This document shows, in pieces, positions 1 through 5,156 of a stretch of DNA of 5,201 nt. Numbering within the stretch: position 1 is the first letter of the stretch; every line of letters begins with the position of its first letter. The notes under the pieces are model-generated. The model saw only the letters and a list, made by a program, of their open reading frames with translations. It ran no database searches and was not told where the DNA came from. The position numbers and the translations under genes were made by a program. The stretch spans positions 1 through 5,201 of the forward strand of contig JAZUJW010000024.1 of the NCBI GenBank assembly GCA_045642925.1, in the 5' to 3' direction. This DNA comes from Firm-04 sp045642925 (GTDB taxonomy: Bacteria; Bacillota; Clostridia; Oscillospirales; Ruminococcaceae).

Positions 1-13
1 TTTTGATTTAGAT

Positions 14-34
14 TAAGGCAACACCGCACAGAGC
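14..34 (+). repeat. Left terminal inverted repeat of the MITE-like element
   Basis: The outer 17 bases, TAAGGCAACACCGCACA (14-30), are the exact reverse complement of 196-212. The match continues to 21 bases with one mismatch (G31 against T195). Reverse-complemented, its outer 18 bases also match 4919-4936 exactly. Confidence 0.85.
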
Positions 35-75
35 TGGTGGTGCAGGATGCGTATGGTCAAACGAGTTTGACCAGT

Positions 76-160
76 CAGATTTTTCGTCAGATTGTACAGA
101 AATGATACCGCTGGGCTGAGGCCCAGCAAAGAATTTCTGTGCAAGATGGCGGAAAATCTG
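76..160. repeat. Long imperfect hairpin inside the MITE-like element
   Basis: Three nested stems can be read directly. The outer stem pairs 76-89 with 147-160 (14 pairs including two G-T). The middle stem pairs 92-103 with 133-144 (12 pairs including one G-T). The inner stem pairs GCTGGGC (110-116) with GCCCAGC (121-127) around a TGAG loop. Together they make about 33 pairs in 85 bases. G-T pairs are tolerated, and symmetry breaks fall in small internal loops. This is compatible with selection at the RNA level, but also with the known foldback structure of miniature elements. Confidence 0.7.
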
Positions 161-191
161 CAAGTAGATGTGCCGCCAAGCCATCAGGCGT

Positions 192-212
192 GCTTTGTGC
201 GGTGTTGCCTTA
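192..212 (-). repeat. Right terminal inverted repeat of the MITE-like element
   Basis: TGTGCGGTGTTGCCTTA (196-212) mirrors 14-30 perfectly, and the pairing extends inward to 192. It has the same orientation as the solitary copy at 4920-4936. Read on the minus strand it begins 3 bases after the TAA stop of the dockerin gene. Confidence 0.85.
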
Positions 213-215
213 GAC

Positions 216-2921
216 TTATTTCAGCAATTTTCTTTTCATCAAGCACAGGTCACAAACATCCAAAACATTGTCATTGCAGAAATCCACAGCTTTCCAGTCG
301 GCAAGATGCGTGTCTGGTACGGTAAGAAGCCATTTTTGCAGCAAAACAGCATCAGCAATATTGAATGCTCCGTCTGCATTGACATCACCGACAACTGTAT
401 CTGTCGGCACAAGATGCAGTCTGTTGGTGGATAGCGTGTTTTTGTTATCAAATCGAACTGTCGGATCCTTCCCCGCCGCAAGCGAATTATCGCAGTCATA
501 CATGGCAAGGCAAATCACTGCATTTTCATCGAGTGTGCCGTCATATTCAAACAGGAAAGCTTTTTCATCTTCATCATGGAAAGTGCCTTTTTCTATCAGA
601 ACAGGCTTACCGAAGTTTTCCGGTTTATTTCCATTACTGTCTGTAATTTCAGCACATAAACTGATATTGAAAAATGCAGGTGCAAGACCTGTATTTTTTA
701 TGGTGACTTTCAGCTTGTTTCCGTTCCTTTTGGCTGATGTCACTGTGAAGTTATAGCCTAATCGGTTTGCCATTTCATCAATGACGTCTTTCTGCTCACG
801 GTAAAAATCATAACTTGCCTGTCCGTCCTGATCAAGTGCAAATATGGATAAATGTGCAATTTCTATGCATTCGCGGAAATGTTCAGGTGTCCATTTCAGA
901 TAGCTTACATTATCCTGTTTCAGCATATTCTTATATGTATTATGATTATCAGCCATTGTCGGAAGATTTGCCTTGTATGCAGGTCGTAAATCCCATTCTG
1001 CATTTTTTGCCATAATCAAGCCGTTATTTCGTTTGGTAATGCCGATGGAAATTGCATAGTCATAAATTTCACCTACAGCATCTGACAGAACACAGCACGT
1101 TGTATTTTTGAATACTGATGCAAAGTAGTCAAGCATATCCTTCTGAATTTCAACGGAAGGCATTTTATTCCCTTCAAAGTCAGATGTATGCCATTCACCC
1201 ATATTTCCAAATGCACGGATTTCCACATATTCCACTCGCGGATCGCCGTCATATCTCTCAGCAAGTGCTTTTGTGAATTTCTTGTATGCTTCAATATATA
1301 TGGGATCTGACCAGTTCGGCACTTTTATTTTGATATTCGGATCTCCGTATTTATATGTTGCAATGTCTTGTTTTGCGCCCTTATCATAAACCCACTGCGG
1401 AACAAAATCATGCTCTGCACCATAGTTATCATCCGAGCCTGTTGATGTAGTATATGGTATGATTCTGATGCCGTATGTCATTCCGCTTTGTTCACAGGCT
1501 TTCAGTGCTTTGTCTATTTCTTCCCAGTTATATACATCTTCTTTCGGATTGATGTCTTTCCAGAACATGACTCCACTGCAAATGGATACAACGTCCCATG
1601 CTTTATTTCCCATAGAGCCGTTGATTCCATAAGGATGCTTTGTGCTGTACAGCATATCGGGATTATAGAGTGTCATTACAAATCCTTTATGTGGATTTGC
1701 AACAGGTTTCCCTGATGGTTCTGTCTGATAAGAAACGGCAGTGGATGGATCGAAATCAGTGTAGGGATCATCAATCATTTTTTCTGGTTTGTCCGAAGAA
1801 AAAAGCTGTTCACTTACGATTTGTGCAAGCTTGTCCGCACCGAGTGCATTCGGACTGACATTATTGTAATAGTAGTCATTTGCAACGATTTTCGTTTTTT
1901 CAAGGCAGAATTCAAGCCAAGGATGGAACATATCAATGGTTCCGACATTTTCAGCCTTTGCCATCTCGTCGATTGCGTCACTGAACCACTTTGTAGCCGG
2001 AAGCGGATATGTGGTGCAGTCATTCAGTTCACCCTGTTGCTTTACAAGATATACTGTCATTCCTTTTGCCTTTGCACGTTGAATCATATCGGTTGTGCAG
2101 GTAATATAATCAGCGGAATCAATCGCATCAGGATTATTTTTGTATGCTTTTGTATAGTCATTGATCCCAACAGCCAAAAGCAGAATATCTCCGCTTTTTC
2201 CGTAATTTTCGGCTGTGCCAAACAGTGATCTGCGTAAATCGTATGAAGTGATACCGCTTGCTGAAATATTTCTGACATCATACTTGTCTGTATCTACGTA
2301 TTTGCTTAAATACTGTCCCCATCCATGTGCTTCATCATCCGAAATATTGTAATAGCTTGCAACGGTAGAATCGCCGCCGATCCATATCGTTGGCTTGGTT
2401 ACGGTATCCGATGATGTCTGTTCAATTTCAAGTGCGCTGATTGAAAAATCTGTACCCACACCGGAACCGGCATAGATATTGAGCTGACCATCAGTCACAG
2501 GAATGGTAAATGTATCAACCGCATTATTTCCTGTCAGAAAGAAAAGCTGTGGAATCCTCTCCGCTGTAATGGTAGTTGACTTCACATCACCTGTAGTCAC
2601 AGTAATTTTGTAAACGCCCTTTGGCAGATCAACATTGAATATATGGTTTGGAACATCGGATTTAAAGCGCACCGCATCAGATAATGCGCCTGTTCCGCTT
2701 GCTGAAACATTCTCGACAGCATCGGTATTCGCAAAGCCATATCCTTTTGAGGCGGTATATTCGTCAGAGGCGGATACACCGATATATCCGCTTTCCGTAC
2801 CAAGTCCGCCCAAATCGAACTTTTTTGTAATCAGCGTTTCAGCATTAACATTGACGGTATTCAGCGGTGCTGAGAGCATCGCAAGCAAAACCGCAAGCGA
2901 AATTGCAGTGATCCTTTTCAT
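216..2921 (-). CDS. Secreted dockerin protein: SGNH (RGAE-like) domain plus TIM-barrel glycosidase-type domain
   Basis: A 901-residue exported protein, probably a cellulosome component acting on pectic or hemicellulosic polysaccharide. Residues 1-27 form a signal peptide (MKRI, hydrophobic core, NVNA-E cleavage site). Residues 30-170 form a beta-sandwich (KFDLGG, GYGF) like the galactose-binding-like domain before YxiM/rhamnogalacturonan acetylesterases. Residues 178-375 are an SGNH hydrolase: GGDSTV with Ser185, Gly223, and GIND with Asn254. The expected block V DGVHPNALGA reads NNVSPNALGA (353-362), so the catalytic Asp and His appear replaced. Residues 405-725 begin NPHKGF and carry WKDINPKEDVYNWEEID and FGNMGEWH; this suggests a GH-A-like barrel related to DUF4832/DUF4874, with Glu576 a candidate catalytic acid. 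Residues 725-835 are a beta-sandwich. Residues 845-901 are a type I dockerin with two calcium loops. TGGAGG sits 6 bases before the ATG, which fixes the start. Exact substrate unknown; domain calls are from motif recognition. Confidence 0.9.
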   Translation of the reverse strand: MKRITAISLAVLLAMLSAPLNTVNVNAETLITKKFDLGGLGTESGYIGVSASDEYTASKGYGFANTDAVENVSASGTGALSDAVRFKSDVPNHIFNVDLPKGVYKITVTTGDVKSTTITAERIPQLFFLTGNNAVDTFTIPVTDGQLNIYAGSGVGTDFSISALEIEQTSSDTVTKPTIWIGGDSTVASYYNISDDEAHGWGQYLSKYVDTDKYDVRNISASGITSYDLRRSLFGTAENYGKSGDILLLAVGINDYTKAYKNNPDAIDSADYITCTTDMIQRAKAKGMTVYLVKQQGELNDCTTYPLPATKWFSDAIDEMAKAENVGTIDMFHPWLEFCLEKTKIVANDYYYNNVSPNALGADKLAQIVSEQLFSSDKPEKMIDDPYTDFDPSTAVSYQTEPSGKPVANPHKGFVMTLYNPDMLYSTKHPYGINGSMGNKAWDVVSICSGVMFWKDINPKEDVYNWEEIDKALKACEQSGMTYGIRIIPYTTSTGSDDNYGAEHDFVPQWVYDKGAKQDIATYKYGDPNIKIKVPNWSDPIYIEAYKKFTKALAERYDGDPRVEYVEIRAFGNMGEWHTSDFEGNKMPSVEIQKDMLDYFASVFKNTTCCVLSDAVGEIYDYAISIGITKRNNGLIMAKNAEWDLRPAYKANLPTMADNHNTYKNMLKQDNVSYLKWTPEHFRECIEIAHLSIFALDQDGQASYDFYREQKDVIDEMANRLGYNFTVTSAKRNGNKLKVTIKNTGLAPAFFNISLCAEITDSNGNKPENFGKPVLIEKGTFHDEDEKAFLFEYDGTLDENAVICLAMYDCDNSLAAGKDPTVRFDNKNTLSTNRLHLVPTDTVVGDVNADGAFNIADAVLLQKWLLTVPDTHLADWKAVDFCNDNVLDVCDLCLMKRKLLK
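219..389 (-). other. Type I dockerin domain (residues 845-901 of the secreted enzyme)
   Basis: Loop 1, DVNADGAFNIAD (846-857), has the canonical calcium pattern at positions 1, 3, 5, 9 and 12 (D, N, D, N, D). Loop 2, DFCNDNVLDVCD (880-891), keeps Asp at 1, 5, 9 and 12 but has Cys at position 3, where Asn or Asp is usual, and Asn instead of Gly at position 6. Its helix reads LCLMKRKLL, a pattern familiar from Ruminococcus dockerins. In the family, dockerins bind cohesins on scaffoldin proteins; no cohesin gene is in this window. Confidence 0.92.
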
Positions 2922-2927
2922 AGCAAA

Positions 2928-3011
2928 CCTCCATTCAAAAAGTGAATATTCCTCTTTTTTCAGAATTTTCTTCGGTGTATCGAAAGGGTATGTTCCACCT
3001 CCCTTATATCA
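2928..3011 (-). promoter_or_regulatory. Candidate promoter and leader of the dockerin gene
   Basis: Read on the minus strand, TGATATAAG (3003-3011) gives an extended -10 (TG, one base, TATAAG at 3003-3008). The expected -35 position holds nothing like TTGACA, so the promoter would be weak without an activator, fitting the AraC-type protein encoded just upstream. Transcription would start near 2996 and give a leader of about 75 nt. A 5-bp hairpin, ATTCA (2933-2937) with TGAAT (2943-2947), abuts the TGGAGG ribosome binding site (2928-2933). The 142-base gap to the regulator gene has no convincing intrinsic terminator, so read-through from the regulator is also possible. Confidence 0.35.
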
Positions 3012-3063
3012 AAAAAATCCCAATACTTTCTCCCTACCAGAATGTTCGCTGTCGGACGTCCTG

Positions 3064-4821
3064 TTACTGTATGGCTGTTTTCCGATAATCGGAGGGAGAA
3101 ATGCCTTCTTGTGTTTTGAATTGCTTGGCGAAATGTGCATACGTTTCATAACCGCACAACTCCGCGATTTGCGAAATCGGGTATTTTGTACTGCTGAGAA
3201 GCTTTTTTGCTTTTTGCAGACGAAAATCAATCAGTTCCTCAAAAATGCTTTTTCCGAAATATCTCTTATACATTCTTTGCAGATAGCTTCGGCTGACATT
3301 CGTGCGTTCGCACAATTTCTGCACATTCCAATCGAATTCCGGATGCTGCTGCATTTCTTCACGAATCTGAAGCAACAGCTGATAAAGCTGAAGATTTTCC
3401 GTTCCCTTCATGTTGTCTGTATTCTGCGGCTTGAGTTTCCTTTTTTCTTCCAGCTGATCGAACGCAAGGCACAGATAACTGATAAATGTACAATATTCCG
3501 GCTGATAGCAGCAGGGGAGTCTGCCAAACGACAATGCCACGATGCCGAATTGCCGTTCATTCATATGAAGCGGAGAGAGATAGTATGTGGTCGGATGATT
3601 CTGTTCCTGTGTGATATAGGACACGATCTCAGACTGATTGATCGGATGCATGGAGATTCCGCTGCTTTTTCCGGCTCTGTCAGACCAAAGTACCTCACAG
3701 CAGGTGTTCTTTTCAGAACGATGCTGATGTTTTGCTCCCTGCACAGAACTCAGATATTCTTCTGTCAGGAAGATACGAAACTGATTCCAATGGCAGATCA
3801 GATAGATTCTGCTCGCTATTAATTGCAGCAGGTCAAAGAGGGATTCTGTATGCATCAGTTCAAAGAGCAGCTCGCTATGGTAAAACCACTCTTTATGTAC
3901 AGAGAGAAGGCGCTGTTCTCTTCGGCTTTTATCCGTCTGTCGAATCACAGGTACACATCCGCAGCTTTGCCCGATCTGAATTCTGCCGTATTGTGTCAGA
4001 AGTCTGCGGCAGTTTCGTCCGGCAATTAAGCTGTATAGCCGCCTGCACGCATCCGCTCCGAGCTGATAACAGCTATGGGGAAAGCTTGTCAGGCTGACAA
4101 CACTCAGCGCATCGTCCAGATACCCGTCAAATCCCGTGACAGCAACATCCTGCGGTACGCGGATGCCCGCTTTTCCGAGTGCGGCGATCAATGCATCCGC
4201 CATAATATCATTGGCACACACGATAGCATCCGGCATGGCAAGTTCGCCGCTGATGAGTCGCTGTGCATATTGTACAGGGGCATTCCGCCAGAAATCGCCG
4301 TATGCGTAATAGCGTTCGTCATAATAAAATCCGTGCTGCTGCATCACAAGAAAATATGCTTCCAGACGTTCTTTCGCCTGTGCGGTGCCTTGGGTTCCGG
4401 TCAGACAGTAAATTTTCCTGTGCCCGTGCACCTGTATCATATGTTCGATCAAAAGGGAAAAAGCCTCCGGATCATGAGATACTGTATTTTCGAAATAGGG
4501 ATCTTCACCTGCATCCAGCAGCATCACAGGCTTTCCGATGCTTCGCAGCAGATTATCCAGATGTTTATGGATGCAGCTGTATACAAAAGCATTCCTGTCA
4601 TAGATAAATCCATCAAAGCAAGGTGATTCGATCATCCGGAACAGATCGGCTTCATGAGCAATATGCGGTGACACAGGCTCCTGAAAATTATTGCGTGCTG
4701 CCAACACAATGACATTGCAATCGGCAAGATTGCTCTGCGCAATGATACCACAGAGCATTTCATAGATATATTCCCGATAGCATTCTGCTGTGATCACCCC
4801 AAATGTCATACGGCGCTTCAT
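3064..4821 (-). CDS. LacI-sensor / AraC-HTH hybrid transcriptional regulator
   Basis: A 585-residue cytoplasmic regulator with no signal peptide or membrane segment. Residues about 5-290 are a LacI/GalR-type periplasmic-binding fold without the usual N-terminal LacI helix-turn-helix. The clearest motif is CANDIMADALIAALGKAGIR through VAVTGFDG (202-233), and the module ends in SCGC (287-290), as often seen in this hybrid class. Residues about 310-460 are GAF-like (LFDLLQLIASRIY; SPLHMNERQFGIVALSFG), a weak call. Residues about 480-582 are an AraC-type domain: first helix-turn-helix around WNVQKLCERTNVSRSYLQRM (498-517), second around ISQIAELCGYETYAHFAKQF, then the family signature GISPSDYRK. 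The arrangement parallels XylR-type sugar regulators. The first ATG is chosen because a GGGGGG ribosome binding site (4829-4834) lies 7 bases upstream; Met5 is too far from it. The regulated neighbour is probably the downstream dockerin gene (inference from position). Ligand unknown. Confidence 0.92.
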   Translation of the reverse strand: MKRRMTFGVITAECYREYIYEMLCGIIAQSNLADCNVIVLAARNNFQEPVSPHIAHEADLFRMIESPCFDGFIYDRNAFVYSCIHKHLDNLLRSIGKPVMLLDAGEDPYFENTVSHDPEAFSLLIEHMIQVHGHRKIYCLTGTQGTAQAKERLEAYFLVMQQHGFYYDERYYAYGDFWRNAPVQYAQRLISGELAMPDAIVCANDIMADALIAALGKAGIRVPQDVAVTGFDGYLDDALSVVSLTSFPHSCYQLGADACRRLYSLIAGRNCRRLLTQYGRIQIGQSCGCVPVIRQTDKSRREQRLLSVHKEWFYHSELLFELMHTESLFDLLQLIASRIYLICHWNQFRIFLTEEYLSSVQGAKHQHRSEKNTCCEVLWSDRAGKSSGISMHPINQSEIVSYITQEQNHPTTYYLSPLHMNERQFGIVALSFGRLPCCYQPEYCTFISYLCLAFDQLEEKRKLKPQNTDNMKGTENLQLYQLLLQIREEMQQHPEFDWNVQKLCERTNVSRSYLQRMYKRYFGKSIFEELIDFRLQKAKKLLSSTKYPISQIAELCGYETYAHFAKQFKTQEGISPSDYRKTAIQ

Positions 4822-4842
4822 ATAACATCCCCCCTATCTTAG

Positions 4843-4872
4843 ATTATATCATAATCGTGCTGATTTAGTCAA
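4843..4872 (-). promoter_or_regulatory. Sigma-A promoter of the regulator gene
   Basis: Read on the minus strand, TTGACT (4867-4872) and TATAAT (4843-4848) are separated by 18 bases, with TG one base before the -10 (extended -10). Predicted start is near 4836, leaving a short leader of about 15 nt carrying the G-run ribosome binding site. The -35 overlaps GTCAATGAC (4868-4876), a small inverted repeat that could be an operator. Confidence 0.8.
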
Positions 4873-4892
4873 TGACATTATATGAATAATCG
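4843..4892 (-). repeat. AT-rich direct repeat at the regulator promoter (possible operator pair)
   Basis: ATTATATCATAATCG (4843-4857) and ATTATATGAATAATCG (4877-4892) match except for one small indel/substitution. Their starts are 34 bases apart, about three helical turns. The first copy contains the -10 box; the second lies just upstream of the -35. AraC-family proteins often bind direct repeats, so autoregulation is plausible. Part of the similarity comes from the TATAAT core itself, which lowers confidence. Confidence 0.4.
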
Positions 4893-4893
4893 T

Positions 4894-4905
4894 AACTGTT
4901 CAGTT
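4894..4905. repeat. Short inverted repeat between the divergent promoters
   Basis: AACTG-TT-CAGTT is a 5-bp inverted repeat with a 2-base centre, located 21 bases upstream of the regulator's -35. A third AACTG at 4914-4918 can alternatively pair with CAGTT. It is small enough to occur by chance; an operator role is only a guess. Confidence 0.3.
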
Positions 4906-4918
4906 CTGCATGAAACTG

Positions 4919-4936
4919 CTGTGCGGTGTTGCCTTA
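4919..4936 (-). repeat. Solitary copy of the MITE terminal repeat
   Basis: CTGTGCGGTGTTGCCTTA is identical over 18 bases to the reverse complement of the left terminal repeat (14-31) and over 17 bases to the right repeat (196-212). It has the right-end orientation. The sequence on either side does not resemble the interior of the 14-212 element, so this is an isolated end: a remnant, or the far end of a larger unit. It lies between the two divergent promoters. Confidence 0.75.
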
Positions 4937-4943
4937 CGTAAGG
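4932..4943. repeat. Perfect 12-bp palindrome at the edge of the solitary terminal repeat
   Basis: CCTTACGTAAGG is a perfect palindrome that begins inside the solitary repeat and ends outside it. The following bases, TAAGGGAACA (4939-4948), match the outer left-end sequence TAAGGCAACA at 9 of 10 positions. This could be a degenerate second end placed back to back, or a binding site made by the junction. Confidence 0.45.
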
Positions 4944-4975
4944 GAACATACTACTATAAATAGCATATCTGCCGA

Positions 4976-5004
4976 TTGACTTTTCTTTGAGGGCTTGGTA
5001 TAAT
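4976..5004 (+). promoter_or_regulatory. Strong sigma-A promoter pointing right
   Basis: TTGACT (4976-4981), a 17-base spacer and a perfect TATAAT (4999-5004), with TG at 4996-4997 forming an extended -10. Predicted start is near 5011. It is the best promoter in the window and diverges from the regulator promoter, with the solitary terminal repeat between them. It drives the partial gene starting at 5157. Confidence 0.82.
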
Positions 5005-5010
5005 ATTTTA

Positions 5011-5156
5011 TACAGGGCAGGTACTCTGCCTGCAAGATCAGGCGCAGCAATTCATGATACACCTGTACCTGTTCCTTATGGACTTGCCCAAAGTGACCTA
5101 TACCGATAAGTAAGAAAATGTTAGCATCAGGGAGCATACTGAAAGGACGAACTACT
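5011..5156 (+). ncRNA. Structured 5' leader of the rightward gene, class not recognised
   Basis: About 145 nt lie between the predicted start and the ATG. GGGCAGGTAC (5015-5024) can pair with GTACCTGTTC (5065-5074), 10 pairs with two G-U, enclosing the hairpin GCCTG/CAGGC (5028-5032/5039-5043). The same 5' strand can instead pair with ACTTGCCC (5082-5089) or fold locally with CTGCC (5026-5030). A short TCAG/CTGA stem (5127-5130/5139-5142) touches the ribosome binding site GAAAGGA (5141-5147). I could not match it to any riboswitch, T-box or ribosomal-protein leader consensus I know. It could be an ordinary unstructured leader. Confidence 0.3.

Larger units (their letters stand above)
14..212. 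mobile_element. MITE-like element with terminal inverted repeats and a highly folded interior
   Basis: The segment is bounded by 21-bp inverted repeats (14-34 and 192-212, 20 of 21 pairs matching). Its interior is nearly all self-complementary: a 7-pair stem 35-41/172-178 with two G-T pairs; a 9-bp hairpin 54-62/65-73; and a long three-part hairpin at 76-160. The two open frames crossing it on the plus strand have no supported start and run into the neighbouring gene as shadows, so I see no transposase or other gene. Small size, terminal repeats and lack of coding capacity fit a non-autonomous miniature transposable element. A possible imperfect 9-base target duplication is TTAGATTAA (8-16) and TTAGACTTA (210-218), 7 of 9 matching, but it overlaps the outer repeat bases and is uncertain. 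It starts 3 bases past the stop of the dockerin gene and may shape that transcript's 3' end. A structured RNA or mRNA 3'-end element is the alternative. Confidence 0.65.

Noticed and set aside
14..212. CRISPR array or tandem repeats
   Set aside because: The repeats are inverted and palindromic, with no regularly spaced direct repeats.
92..434. Two short plus-strand frames crossing the MITE-like element
   Set aside because: They run from the element into the antisense of the dockerin coding region and have no ribosome binding site.
3011..3101. Possible intrinsic terminator of the regulator gene: 9-bp inverted repeat TTTCTCCCT (3027-3035) with AGGGAGAAA (3093-3101), then seven T on the minus strand
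   Set aside because: The arms are 57 bases apart, one lies inside the coding region, and 9 bases separate the stem from the T-run. The run also abuts the putative -10 of the next gene. This is too loose for a confident terminator.
2635..3822. Long plus-strand open frame of 395 codons
   Set aside because: It lies antisense to most of the regulator's 3' half and the start of the secreted enzyme, crosses their intergenic region, and has no ribosome binding site or recognisable domain. The minus-strand frames have clear domains and start signals.
14..4936. A complete 4.9-kb transposon carrying both genes
   Set aside because: No transposase, and no target duplication at the outer ends. The left end already has a full partner at 192-212. 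Kept only as a possibility under the solitary-repeat finding.
5011..5156. T-box, c-di-GMP-I, fluoride or guanidine-I riboswitch
   Set aside because: I compared remembered core motifs of these classes and found no convincing match; the short GGGCA and GGACGA resemblances are not in the right context.
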